Below are positions 46,794 through 55,314 of a stretch of DNA of 64,000 bases, in pieces (position 1 is the first letter of the stretch; each line of letters opens with the position of its first letter). The DNA is from Microvirga arsenatis (GTDB lineage Bacteria; Pseudomonadota; Alphaproteobacteria; Rhizobiales; Beijerinckiaceae), in NCBI RefSeq assembly GCF_009910705.1, contig NZ_JAAAXJ010000008.1, positions 124,001 to 188,000 on the forward strand, read 5' to 3'. A program made the position numbers and the translations under genes. The notes below the pieces were generated by a model. The model made no database searches. It was not told the origin of the DNA and saw only the letters and a list, made by a program, of their open reading frames with translations.

Positions 46794-47660
46794 ATGCTCG
46801 ACCTGGTCTACACGCCCTTTGCCGAATACGAGTTCATGCAGCGTGCGCTCGTGGGCATCATCGCCATTGCGCTCGGCGGCGGCCCCATCGGCGTGTTCCT
46901 GATGCTCCGGCGCATGAGCCTCACCGGGGACGCCATGGCCCACGCCATCCTGCCGGGAGCCGCGGTGGGCTACCTCATGGCGGGCCTCTCGCTCCCGGCC
47001 ATGACGGTTGGCGGCCTGGTCGCGGGCGTCGTGGTCGCCGTCGCGGCCGGCCTCGTTTCGCGCTTCACCGCGCTGAAGGAGGACGCCTCGCTCGCGGCCT
47101 TCTATCTCCTGTCCCTGGCGCTCGGCGTGACCCTCGTGTCGCTGCGCGGCTCGAACGTGGACCTCCTGCACGTTCTCTTCGGCACGGTGCTGGCGCTCGA
47201 CGACAACACGCTGCTGCTGCTGGCTTCCATCTCCACGCTGACCGTGCTCGCGCTCGCGGTGCTCTACCGTCCGCTCGTGCTCGAATGCGTGGACCCTATC
47301 TTCCTGCGCTCGGTGAGCCGGGCCGGCACGCCGACGCACCTGATTTTCCTCGGCCTCGTGGTCATGAACCTGGTCGGCGGCTTTCATGCCCTCGGCACCT
47401 TGCTGGCCGTGGGCATGATGATGCTGCCGGCCGCCGCCTCCCGGTTCTGGACCGGCGACATCACCAAGATGATGCTCGCCTCGGTGCTCATCGGCATGGT
47501 CTCGGGCGTGAGCGGCCTGCTGCTCTCCTTTCACGTGGAGCTTCCCGCAGGCCCTGCGATCATTCTCTCGGCCGGCGCCGTCTACGGATTCTCCCTCCTG
47601 CTCGGGCGCGAGGGCGGCCTGCTCTGGCTCGCCTGGCCCGGCAAGCATCTGGAAGCCTGA
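46794..47660 (+). CDS. aztB: Zinc ABC transporter, permease
   Basis: The 288-residue membrane protein has eight or nine hydrophobic segments and belongs to the ABC-3 permease family. FMQRALVGIIAIALGGGPIGVFLMLRRMSLTGDAMAHAILPG is the N-terminal hallmark (short blocks VFLMLRRMSL and DAMAHAILPG are the most conserved). LGTLLAVGMMMLPAAAAR-like sequence (GTLLAVGMMMLPAAASRF) lies near residue 200. It forms the pore with AztA. Confidence 0.93.
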   Translation: MLDLVYTPFAEYEFMQRALVGIIAIALGGGPIGVFLMLRRMSLTGDAMAHAILPGAAVGYLMAGLSLPAMTVGGLVAGVVVAVAAGLVSRFTALKEDASLAAFYLLSLALGVTLVSLRGSNVDLLHVLFGTVLALDDNTLLLLASISTLTVLALAVLYRPLVLECVDPIFLRSVSRAGTPTHLIFLGLVVMNLVGGFHALGTLLAVGMMMLPAAASRFWTGDITKMMLASVLIGMVSGVSGLLLSFHVELPAGPAIILSAGAVYGFSLLLGREGGLLWLAWPGKHLEA

Positions 47661-47685
47661 TCTCGCCTCTGAAGGATCAAAGCCC

Positions 47686-48603
47686 ATGCCCACAAGACGC
47701 ACCGCCCTCGCCTGGCTGGCAGGATGCCTCACCCTTGCCGCCGCCTCCCTGCCGGCCGCAGCGCAGGGCGCGGACAGGCTGAAGGTCGTGGCGACCTTCT
47801 CGATCCTCGGCGACATGGTGCGCAACGTGGGCGGAGAACGGGTCGAGGTGACAACCCTCGTCGGCCCCAACGGCGATGCCCATGTCTATGCGCCGACCCC
47901 GGCGGACGGACGCCGCCTTACAGAAGCGAAGATCGTCTTCACCAACGGCCTGAAATTCGAGGGCTGGATCGACCGCCTCGTCAAATCCTCCGGCACCAAG
48001 GCTGCGAAGATCGAGGCGTCCCAGGGCGTGAAGCCGCTGAAGGGCGAGGACCATGGACATGGTCACGGCCATGGGGGCGACGATCCCCACGCCTGGCAGA
48101 GCATCGCCAATGCCAGGATCTACGTGGCCAACATCCGGGACGCCCTGATCGCTGCCGACGCTGCCGGCAGGTCCGCCTACGAAGCCAATGCCGCATCCTA
48201 TCTGAAGCAACTCGACGCCCTGGAAGCGGAGGTGAAGAGCCTGGTGGCCGGCATTCCGGCCGACCGCCGCAGGATCATCACCTCCCACGACGCCTTCCGG
48301 TATTTCGAGGCGGCCTACGGCATCGACTTCGTGTCGCCCCAGGGGGTCTCCACCGAAGCGGAGGCCTCGGCCAAGGACGTCGCCCGCATCATCCAGCAGA
48401 TCAGGCGCGAGAGGATCGCTGCGGTTTTCGTGGAAAACGTCTCCGATGCCCGCCTGATGGAGCGCATCGCCAAGGAAACCGGTGCCCGGATCGGCGCCCG
48501 CGTCTATTCCGACGCGCTCTCGGAGGCAAACGGCCCCGCCGGCACTTACATTGACATGATGAGACACAATATAAGGGCCTTCAGCGCGGCTTTATCGAGC
48601 TGA
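47686..48603 (+). CDS. aztC: Zinc ABC transporter, substrate-binding protein
   Basis: The 305-residue periplasmic protein has a signal peptide ending near LPAAAQG. It is a cluster A-I (ZnuA-type) binding protein: VVATFSILGDMVRNVGG, LVGPNGDAHVYAPTPAD with a metal-ligand His, and a His/Asp-rich loop GEDHGHGHGHGGDDPHAW near residues 120-140 typical of zinc binders. Further ligand segments are TSHDAFRYFEAAYG and VFVENVSDARL. GVSTEAEASAKDVARII is typical of AztC. It ends the importer operon and is followed by a large palindrome. Confidence 0.94.
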   Translation: MPTRRTALAWLAGCLTLAAASLPAAAQGADRLKVVATFSILGDMVRNVGGERVEVTTLVGPNGDAHVYAPTPADGRRLTEAKIVFTNGLKFEGWIDRLVKSSGTKAAKIEASQGVKPLKGEDHGHGHGHGGDDPHAWQSIANARIYVANIRDALIAADAAGRSAYEANAASYLKQLDALEAEVKSLVAGIPADRRRIITSHDAFRYFEAAYGIDFVSPQGVSTEAEASAKDVARIIQQIRRERIAAVFVENVSDARLMERIAKETGARIGARVYSDALSEANGPAGTYIDMMRHNIRAFSAALSS

Positions 48604-48608
48604 ATACT

Positions 48609-48740
48609 ACCCTCCCCTTGAGGGGGAGGGTCGGAGTGCGTCAGGGCTCCGGGGTGGGGTGGCAGCGCGACCTCGCCCAGTTTGGTGTTTCCCACCCCAC
48701 CTCGGCCTGTTCGGCCGATCCTCCCCCTCAAGGGGAGGAT
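48609..48740. repeat. Nested palindromic intergenic repeat (132 bp)
   Basis: The outer 26-bp arms (48609-48634 and 48715-48740, based on CTCCCCTTGAGGGGGAGG) are inverted copies with a few mismatches. The inner 14-bp arms (CCGGGGTGGGGTGG at 48649-48662 and CCACCCCACCTCGG at 48692-48705) form a second stem with one mismatch. It fills the gap between aztC and the CobW gene. Its last bases, AGGGGAGG (48731-48738), are the best ribosome-binding site available to the CobW gene. Confidence 0.88.
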
Positions 48741-48751
48741 GAAAGTTGCGG

Positions 48752-49723
48752 ATGAACGCGATGACCGACAAGATCCCCGTCACCGTCCTCACAGGCTATC
48801 TCGGAGCCGGCAAGACCACCCTCCTCAACCGCATCCTCACCGAGCAGCACGGCAAGAAATATGCCGTGATCGTCAACGAGTTCGGCGAGATCGGGATCGA
48901 CAACGAGCTCGTCGTCGGCGCCGACGAGGAGGTGTTCGAGATGAACAACGGGTGCATCTGCTGCACCGTGCGCGGCGACCTGATCCGCATCCTCGACGGT
49001 CTGATGAAGCGCAAGGGAAAGTTCGACGCCATCATCGTCGAGACCACGGGCCTCGCAGACCCGGCCCCCGTAGCCCAGACCTTCTTCATGGATCAGGACG
49101 TGTCCGACGCCGCCCGCCTCGATGCGGTGGTGACGGTGGCGGACGCCAAGTGGCTCTCGGACCGGCTGAAGGACGCGCCCGAGGCCAAGAACCAGATCGC
49201 CTTCGCCGACGTGATCATCCTCAACAAGATCGATCTCGTCTCGGACAAGGAGCTGGAGGAGGTCGAGGCCCGCATCCGCGCCATCAATCCCTATGCCAGG
49301 CTCCACCGGACGCAGAACTGCGCCGTCCCGATCGCGGAGGTGCTCGACCGCAAGGCCTTCGATCTCGACCGCATCATCGAGATCGAGCCGGATTTCCTCG
49401 AGGAGGGACACCACCATCACCACGACGAGGAGATGCAGTCCGTCTCGGTTGCCATCGACGGCGAGGTGGACCCGGAAAAGTTCATGCCCTGGATCTCCAA
49501 CCTCACCCAGGTCGAGGGGCCGAACATCCTGCGCTGCAAGGGCATCGTCGCTTTTCCCAACGAGCCGAAACGCTTTGTCTTCCAGGGCGTCCACATGATC
49601 CTGGACGGCGACGTGCAGGGTGATTGGAAGCCCGGCGAGAAGCGCACCTCCAAGGTGGTCTTCATCGGCCGCGACCTGAACGAGAAGGCCATCCGCGAGG
49701 GATTCCTGGCCTGCGCAGCCTGA
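48752..49723 (+). CDS. CobW/COG0523-family GTPase, probable zinc chaperone
   Basis: The 323-residue G3E GTPase has the P-loop [12 protein letters not shown], the metal-binding CICC motif in [13 protein letters not shown], Walker [11 protein letters not shown], and the NKID base-recognition motif. A His-rich loop [11 protein letters not shown] lies near residue 215 before the C-terminal CobW_C domain. Such COG0523 proteins deliver zinc to client enzymes or aid survival when zinc is low. The position beside aztABC supports zinc rather than cobalt. Starts at 48752 or 48761 are both possible; the ribosome-binding site comes from the adjoining palindrome. Confidence 0.92.
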   Translation: MNAMTDKIPVTVLTGYLGAGKTTLLNRILTEQHGKKYAVIVNEFGEIGIDNELVVGADEEVFEMNNGCICCTVRGDLIRILDGLMKRKGKFDAIIVETTGLADPAPVAQTFFMDQDVSDAARLDAVVTVADAKWLSDRLKDAPEAKNQIAFADVIILNKIDLVSDKELEEVEARIRAINPYARLHRTQNCAVPIAEVLDRKAFDLDRIIEIEPDFLEEGHHHHHDEEMQSVSVAIDGEVDPEKFMPWISNLTQVEGPNILRCKGIVAFPNEPKRFVFQGVHMILDGDVQGDWKPGEKRTSKVVFIGRDLNEKAIREGFLACAA

Positions 49724-49770
49724 CGCTTCGGGCGTCGAGGCAAGATGGGGTGCCGATGAAGGCGCGAGGC

Positions 49771-50013
49771 TCAGCCCCGCACCGCGGCTCCCTTCTGGAT
49801 GCAGTCCTTCACATAGGCCCGCCGTGCCTCGATCAGCCGCTGCCGAACGTCCTCAGCCGTGCTGGAGCCGGTGCGGTAGACCAGGCGCGCGTCTCTCTCG
49901 CAGGCTGCCTTGAGCGCCTCCCTCGCCGAGGGATCCCTCCCCTGCTCCTGTGCGCGGAGACCGGCGGGAGCCAGGGTTGCAAGGACAATCGCAGCGAGGG
50001 GGAAGATCCGCAT
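49771..50013 (-). CDS. Small exported protein
   Basis: From the ATG at 50013 the protein has 80 residues: a signal peptide (MRIFPLAAIVLATLAPAGLRAQ) and a charged helical mature part of about 58 residues with two cysteines (AACERD and KDCIQKG) that could form a disulphide. I recognise no family. It is the only minus-strand gene in the middle of the zinc block, which splits the block into two plus-strand parts. Confidence 0.72.
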   Translation of the reverse strand: MRIFPLAAIVLATLAPAGLRAQEQGRDPSAREALKAACERDARLVYRTGSSTAEDVRQRLIEARRAYVKDCIQKGAAVRG

Positions 50014-50186
50014 TCCGTCACTCCACACATTCAGCATTCATTGTGGGCCAGAGGGGGCCGGAGGGCGAAGGCGCAAAAGGCTTAACCCGGCGGAGCATCG
50101 GTGGGTGCACCCCCAAAAGTCGCAAGGCCCTTGTCCCCGATTTGCCAATCTGTGGTATGGGCAGCCCGCAGGAAGGGATTGTTTCG

Positions 50187-51194
50187 ATGAGTTCTGGAAC
50201 CGCTCCGTCTTTGACCCAAAGCGTGACGCCCCTGGATGCGGGCGCTCACGTCACCGGCATCGGCTGGCTGAAGGGCACCGCCGCCCTCGGGCTCGGCGAT
50301 GGCGGGGTCCTGCTGGCGAAGGAGGGCGAGACCCACCGGGTCGAGGCCCATCCGGATGCGGGCGTGCTGGTGGCGGCCAGCGACGGCGAGCGGTTCGTCA
50401 CCGGGGGCGATGACGGGCGCGTGGCCGTGACGGGGCCGGACGGATCGACGAGAACCCTGGCGGAGACGAAGGGCGCCTGGATCGATTCGCTTGCGCTGAG
50501 CGCGGGTGGCGCCTTTGCCTATGCGGCCGGCAAGCGCGTGTTCGCCCGCGACGACCGGGGGCGGGAGAAGGTTCTCGAGGTGCCCTCCACCGCGCGCGGC
50601 CTTGCCTTCGCCCCCAAGGGCTACCGGCTCGCGATCTCCCATTACAACGGCGCCACGCTCTGGTTTCCCAACGTGGAGGCGAAGCCCGAAATGCTCGAGT
50701 GGAAGGGCTCGCATCTCGACGTCACCTGGTCGCCGGACGGCCGCTTCGTGGTGACCTCGATGCAGGAGAACGCCCTGCACGGCTGGCGGCTCATCCCCGA
50801 CAAGGGGCACATGCGCATGAGCGGCTATCCCTCGAAGACGCGCTCCTTCTCCTGGTCGGGAGACGGCAAGTGGCTCGCCACCTCCGGCGCGGAGGCCGCG
50901 ATCATCTGGCCGTTCGAGTCGAAGGAAGGCCCCATGGGCAAGGCACCGCGGGAATGCGGCGTCAGGCCCGCCAAGGTCAGCCGGGTGGCCTTCCACCCGA
51001 ACTCACTCGTGCTGGCGGTGGGCTACGAGGACGGCTGCATCCTCCTCATCCGGTTGACCGATGCCTCCGAACTGCTCGTTCGCCCTGCCGTCAAGGACAG
51101 CGGCGTCACCGCCATGGCCTGGGACAAGGCCGGCCGGCGTCTCGCCTTCGGCTGCGAGGACGGCCGGGCCGGCGTCCTGACCCTGCCCGCATGA
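50187..51194 (+). CDS. WD40-repeat protein
   Basis: The 335-residue protein forms a seven-bladed-type beta-propeller from degenerate WD40 repeats: VTGIGWLKGTAALGLGDGGV, VLVAASDGERFVTGGDDGRV, VTWSPDGRFVVTSMQENALHGW, RSFSWSGDGKWLATSG and MAWDKAGRRLAFGCEDGRAGV. It has no signal peptide and is probably cytoplasmic. Two cysteines (ECGVRP and DGCILL) are not in a recognised motif. The ATG at 50187 has GGAAGGGA upstream. It is translationally coupled to the next gene. Its place by CobW suggests a link to metal homeostasis, but its function is unknown. Confidence 0.88.
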   Translation: MSSGTAPSLTQSVTPLDAGAHVTGIGWLKGTAALGLGDGGVLLAKEGETHRVEAHPDAGVLVAASDGERFVTGGDDGRVAVTGPDGSTRTLAETKGAWIDSLALSAGGAFAYAAGKRVFARDDRGREKVLEVPSTARGLAFAPKGYRLAISHYNGATLWFPNVEAKPEMLEWKGSHLDVTWSPDGRFVVTSMQENALHGWRLIPDKGHMRMSGYPSKTRSFSWSGDGKWLATSGAEAAIIWPFESKEGPMGKAPRECGVRPAKVSRVAFHPNSLVLAVGYEDGCILLIRLTDASELLVRPAVKDSGVTAMAWDKAGRRLAFGCEDGRAGVLTLPA

Positions 51195-51481
51195 GATCGC
51201 CCGTGGCTCTCTTCGGCGCCTTCCTGCGGGGAACCTTCGGCCTGCCCAAGCCCGACAAGCGGGCGGTCGACCGGGTCAAGGACCTGGCGCGCGCCGCGCT
51301 CCGGACCTCGTCCGATACCGCCTTCGCCGTCAACGAGATCGCCTGCAACGATCCCGGCTGCCCAGGGATCGAGACCGTCATCCTGGTCATGGAGCCCGGC
51401 CGGAAGACCCGGGCGCTCAAGATCGCCAAGCCCCTCGACGAGGTCGCGGAACAAGATATCCTCGCGGCGCTTGAGGGTTGA
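51191..51481 (+). CDS. Small CNDPGCPG protein
   Basis: The 96-residue protein has no signal peptide or membrane segment. NEIACNDPGCPGIETVILVM at about residues 48-67 is its conserved-looking core; the two cysteines five residues apart could bind a metal. Similar sequences occur in alphaproteobacteria and cyanobacteria without a known role, as far as I remember. The ATG overlaps the WD40 stop codon (ATGA), showing translational coupling. The frame extends much further upstream, but that is a shadow of the WD40 gene. Confidence 0.78.
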   Translation: MRSPVALFGAFLRGTFGLPKPDKRAVDRVKDLARAALRTSSDTAFAVNEIACNDPGCPGIETVILVMEPGRKTRALKIAKPLDEVAEQDILAALEG

Positions 51482-51492
51482 GGAGGTCAAGC

Positions 51493-52014
51493 TTGTCCCG
51501 GATCGTCCGCATCGTCGCCTTCGGGCTGGGGCTTCTCGGCGGCGGCATCGCCTCGCAGGGGCCCGAATTCGCGCAGCAATACCGTCAGCGTCTCGGCGGA
51601 GCGGTGGACGAGCTCAGGCACGTGATCCAGCGCTTCGAGGCGGATGCCCAGGCGAACGGCGAAACCCGGGAGGGCGCCATCGCGCGCCTGCGCTCCAACG
51701 CCGACGATCTGGTGAGCCGCCAGGGCGCGGCCATGCAGGCCAACGTGGAGCGCCTGAGCCGCCTGGAGGCGCACCGGGGCTCCATGATGGAGGCCGGCCC
51801 CTTCGCGCGCATCGCGCTGATGATGCGCGACGGGGACCGGGATGTGATGGAAGCGGTCTACCGGGACTTCGAGCCCGCCCTGCCGGTTACCGAGGAGGGC
51901 GTGCTTTCGGCTGCCGGCGGCTTCGTCGCCGTCTGGGGCGGCATCCTGCTGTTTCTGGGATTTCTGCGCAGTCTGTTCCGGCGCCCGAAGAATCAGCGGG
52001 TTGTGCGGGCCTGA
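51493..52014 (+). CDS. DUF2937 family membrane protein
   Basis: The 173-residue protein has a hydrophobic N-terminal segment (IVRIVAFGLGLLGGGIAS), a helical middle region and a second membrane helix near 140-160 (FVAVWGGILLFLGFL) with a basic end. GPEFAQQYRQRLGGAVDELRHVI is typical of DUF2937, whose function is unknown. The start is the TTG at 51493, because GAGGAGG lies 7-13 nt before it; an earlier TTG at 51478 overlaps that ribosome-binding site. It closes the WD40 unit. Confidence 0.83.
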   Translation: MSRIVRIVAFGLGLLGGGIASQGPEFAQQYRQRLGGAVDELRHVIQRFEADAQANGETREGAIARLRSNADDLVSRQGAAMQANVERLSRLEAHRGSMMEAGPFARIALMMRDGDRDVMEAVYRDFEPALPVTEEGVLSAAGGFVAVWGGILLFLGFLRSLFRRPKNQRVVRA

Positions 52015-52020
52015 AGAGGC

Positions 52021-52359
52021 TCAAGCCTTCTGGTCCGGCTTTCCCGCAAGAACCACGTAGAAGCCGAGGCCGTCCTGCGCCGGCAGGGTCTGCAGGCGGT
52101 CGATCCAGCCGCGCTTCTTGGCCTCCAGGAGCGCGCGGCCGATGGGCTGAAAGAGCGTCTCGCCCCCGCCCTCAGGCGGCGGATCGAGGCGCACGGCCAC
52201 GGATTTGCGCGTGCCGAAGCGGCTGCGCTCCAGCATGTCCTGAATCGAGGCCTCCGCCCGCTCCCGCGAAGCGCCCCGCAGATCGAGCACGCTCTCGGCA
52301 TCGGTGACGCCGAGGCCCCCGCGCAGCTTGTTGGCATAGAATTCGTCGAAGTGGGGCAT
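52021..52359 (-). CDS. Small protein with Smr-like N-terminal block
   Basis: The 112-residue protein contains VLDLRGASRERAEASIQDMLERSRF, which resembles the opening LDLRG-helix block of Smr domains. The HGKGTG motif of active Smr domains is absent, replaced by RLDPPPEGGGETLFQPIGRALLEAKKRG. The function is unknown. The ATG at 52359 has GAGG about 8 nt upstream; a TTG at 52365 is an alternative. It follows the homospermidine synthase gene on the same strand, with a hairpin between them, and meets the DUF2937 gene 6 nt away. Confidence 0.75.
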   Translation of the reverse strand: MPHFDEFYANKLRGGLGVTDAESVLDLRGASRERAEASIQDMLERSRFGTRKSVAVRLDPPPEGGGETLFQPIGRALLEAKKRGWIDRLQTLPAQDGLGFYVVLAGKPDQKA

Positions 52360-52373
52360 CCTCAATCCTCAGT

Positions 52374-52408
52374 GCCGTTCCCGGCGCCTTGCGGCAACCG
52401 GGAACGGC
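52374..52408. terminator. Hairpin after the homospermidine synthase gene
   Basis: GCCGTTCCCGG and CCGGGAACGGC form perfect 11-bp arms around a 13-nt loop, starting 12 nt after the hss stop codon. There is no U-tract, so termination may be Rho-assisted, or the hairpin may simply protect the message end. Confidence 0.6.
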
Positions 52409-52419
52409 GGAGAGCGGTT

Positions 52420-53850
52420 CTACCGCACCAGGATGTTCCGGAACTGCCACGGGTCGGACGTGTCGATGTCCTCCGGGAAGAAGCCGGGACGATCGTCGAG
52501 CGGCGTCCAGTCCGTATAATAGCCGTTCACCGGGCCGAGGTAAGGCATCTGGACCTCGAGGCAGCGGCGGAAGTCGAGATCGTCCGCCTCCACGATGCCC
52601 GCATTCGGGTTCTCCAGCGCCCAGACCATGCCGGCCAGCACGGCGGAGCTCACCTGAAGGCCGGTGGCGTTCTGATAGGGCGCCAGCTTGCGGGTCTCCT
52701 CGATGGAAAGCTGCGAGCCGTACCAATAGGCGTTCTTGCCGTGGCCATAGAGCAGCACGCCGAGTTCGTCGATGCCGTCGACGATCTCGTCCTCGGTGAG
52801 GATGTGGTGCTTCTCCTGCACCTTGCCGGCATTGCCGAACATCTCGTGCAAGGAGAGCACGGCATCGTTCGCCGGATGATAGGCATAGTGGCAGGTGGGC
52901 CGGTAAGCGACCTTGTCACCCTCGCGCACGGTGAAGTAGTCGGCGATCGAGATCGCCTCGTTGTGCGTGACCAGGAAGCCGTATTGCGGGCCGGGCGTGG
53001 GGCACCAGGTGCGCACGCGGGTGTTGGCGCCGGGCTGGAGCAGGTAGATCGCGGCTCCGCAGCCCTTGTCGTGCGTGCGGCCGTTCTCCGGCATCCAGGT
53101 TTCGTGCGTGCCCCAGCCGAGCTCCGCCGGCTGCATGCCCTCCGACACGAAGCCCTCCACGGACCAGGTGTTCACGAACACGCCCATGGGCTTCGGATGC
53201 TCCGCGCGCTGGGTGTCGCGCTCGGCGATGTGGATGCCCTTGACGCCGACGCGCTGCATGAGGCGCGCCCAGTCCTCGCGGGACTTCGGCTCCTCGTGCT
53301 CGATGCCGGTATCCTTGGCGATGTTGAGGAGCGCCTGCTTGACGAACCAGGACACCATGCCGGGATTGGCGCCGCAGCAGGACACTGCCGTGGTGCCGCC
53401 GGGCTTCTGCCGGCGCGCATCGAGAATGTTCTCGCGCAGCATGTAGTTGGTGCGCTCGGCCGGGCCGGCGCTCTTGTCGAAGTAGAAGCCGGCCCATGGC
53501 TCGGCCACGGTGTCGATGTAGAGCGCGCCGATCTCGCGGCACAGTTCCATGATGTCCCGCGAGGAAGTGTCCACCGACAGGTTCACGCAGAAGCCCTGGC
53601 CGCCGCCTTCCGTCAGGAGAGGGGTGAGGATCTCCCGGTAGTTGTCGCGGGTGAGCGCCTTGTGGACCAGGGTGATGCCGCGCACGTCCAGCATGCTGCG
53701 GTCGGTGTCGACCGGATCGATGACCGTGAACCGGTTCTTGTCGAACTCGAAGTGCCGCTCGATGAGGGGCAGCATGCCTTTGCCGATCGAGCCGAAGCCG
53801 ATCATCACGATCGGTCCGGTGATGCGACCATGAACGGGCCAGGTGGTCAT
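52420..53850 (-). CDS. hss: Homospermidine synthase
   Basis: The 476-residue NAD-dependent enzyme makes sym-homospermidine from two putrescines, or from putrescine and spermidine. The Rossmann motif GPIVMIGFGSIGKGMLPLI is at residues 13-31. Further hallmarks are CGANPGMVSWFVKQAL, GWGTHETWMPENGRTH, THNEAISIADYF and PTCHYAYHPANDAV. The ornithine decarboxylase gene 2.2 kb away supplies putrescine, making a polyamine unit. Homospermidine is the main triamine of many rhizobia. Confidence 0.97.
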   Translation of the reverse strand: MTTWPVHGRITGPIVMIGFGSIGKGMLPLIERHFEFDKNRFTVIDPVDTDRSMLDVRGITLVHKALTRDNYREILTPLLTEGGGQGFCVNLSVDTSSRDIMELCREIGALYIDTVAEPWAGFYFDKSAGPAERTNYMLRENILDARRQKPGGTTAVSCCGANPGMVSWFVKQALLNIAKDTGIEHEEPKSREDWARLMQRVGVKGIHIAERDTQRAEHPKPMGVFVNTWSVEGFVSEGMQPAELGWGTHETWMPENGRTHDKGCGAAIYLLQPGANTRVRTWCPTPGPQYGFLVTHNEAISIADYFTVREGDKVAYRPTCHYAYHPANDAVLSLHEMFGNAGKVQEKHHILTEDEIVDGIDELGVLLYGHGKNAYWYGSQLSIEETRKLAPYQNATGLQVSSAVLAGMVWALENPNAGIVEADDLDFRRCLEVQMPYLGPVNGYYTDWTPLDDRPGFFPEDIDTSDPWQFRNILVR

Positions 53851-54079
53851 CAGATCTGTCTCCTTGCGAAAGCAGCGATGGAAAAGGTGAAACGCCGGAT
53901 AGCGGGTTTGGCCGCATCTAGGATTGACGGGCCCCTGGGGTCAATGCCTGGAGCCACTTCCCGGCGCCGGACGGCCGTTTCCCCTCGGACAGCATTCCTG
54001 CCATGCCCATTTGGCTCTCGACATGGCGCAACAAGGCTTCATGATGCCGAGCTTGGCATCTCCCACCCGACGGCAACCG

Positions 54080-55309
54080 ATGACATTCCATCACCTTCTC
54101 ATGCGTCACGGACGCGTGATCGGCCTGGGGTTCGCGCTGACCTTCCTGTCCTCCTTCGGCCAGACCTTCTTCATCTCCCTGTCGGGGCCCGGCATCCGGG
54201 ATGCCTTCGGCCTGACCCACGGCGCCTTCGGCTCCATCTACTCGCTCGCGACGCTCTCCTCGGGCCTGCTGATGATCTGGGTCGGCAGCGTCATCGACCG
54301 GGTCGATATCCGCCTCTACGCCACCACGGCCATGCTCGGCCTGGCGGCCGCAGCGCTCAGCCTCTCGCTCGCACCCAGCGTGGTCGTGCTGGGCCTGAGC
54401 CTGTTCGCCCTGCGCCTTTTCGGCCAGGGCATGCTGAGCCACGCGGGAGTCATGAGCACCGCCCGCCTCGACGAGGGCGTCCGCGGCAGGGCTCTGGGCG
54501 TCGCGGCCCTCGGCTTTCCGGCCGGCGAGGCCATTTTTCCCGCCGTTGCCATCGCGCTGATCACGGCCATCGGATGGACGGCGACCTGGCGCATCGCCGC
54601 GCTTGCCATCATCGCGGCTCTCGGCCTCGGCTGGCTGCTGGGATTCGCCTTGAGGCGCAAGGATCCGGACCTTGAGGAGTCCACGCGCAAAATGGCTTCG
54701 AGCGAGGCAGGACCACGTTGGACCGATATTGTGCGCGACTGGCGCTTTCTCGCGCTCATTCCCACGATGATCGGCTACCCGGCCATCATGACCGCCTATT
54801 TCTTCCATCAGCGCTTCATCGCCGAGGTGAAGGGCTGGTCCCTGGAGCTTCTGGCGAGCAGCATCACGCTCTTCGCCCTGGTGTCGGTGGTGGTCGCCAT
54901 GACGGCGGGAAGCTTCGTCGACCGATTCGGGGCGGTGCGCCTCAGCCATTTCTACCTGACAGGCATGACGGCGGCGTCCCTCGCGCTCGCCCTGTTCGAC
55001 GCGCCGTTCCTGCCGCTCATGTTCTTCGGGCTGATCGGCCTGACCTCCGGCTGCACCAACGTGGTGATCGCGGCCGTTCTGGCGGAACTGTTCGGCACCA
55101 CGCATCTCGGCAAGATTCGCGCGCTCGCCGGCGCCATCATGGTGGTGGCGTCGGCCGCGACGCCAGGCGCCATCGGCTTGCTGTTCGACGTAGGGATCAG
55201 CCTGGAGGCGATCTGCCTCGGGTTCGTCGTCTACATGCTGGCGGCTGCCGCCATTACCTTCGTGCTGCCCAATCCGAGGGCCGAACGGTTGCGGCCCTCG
55301 GAAGGGTAG
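54080..55309 (+). CDS. MFS transporter
   Basis: The 409-residue transporter has about 12 hydrophobic segments. The loop motif GSVIDRVDIR between helices 2 and 3 and GSFVDRFGAVR in the second half are the usual major-facilitator motifs. The substrate is unknown; its place between hss and the ornithine decarboxylase gene makes polyamine export worth considering, but this is only inference. The start at 54080 (MTFHHLLMRH) gives the normal length; the frame stays open to 53924 with ATGs at 54023 and 54041. It lies 5 nt from the convergent acetyltransferase gene. Confidence 0.83.
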   Translation: MTFHHLLMRHGRVIGLGFALTFLSSFGQTFFISLSGPGIRDAFGLTHGAFGSIYSLATLSSGLLMIWVGSVIDRVDIRLYATTAMLGLAAAALSLSLAPSVVVLGLSLFALRLFGQGMLSHAGVMSTARLDEGVRGRALGVAALGFPAGEAIFPAVAIALITAIGWTATWRIAALAIIAALGLGWLLGFALRRKDPDLEESTRKMASSEAGPRWTDIVRDWRFLALIPTMIGYPAIMTAYFFHQRFIAEVKGWSLELLASSITLFALVSVVVAMTAGSFVDRFGAVRLSHFYLTGMTAASLALALFDAPFLPLMFFGLIGLTSGCTNVVIAAVLAELFGTTHLGKIRALAGAIMVVASAATPGAIGLLFDVGISLEAICLGFVVYMLAAAAITFVLPNPRAERLRPSEG

Positions 55310-55314
55310 CGCCC

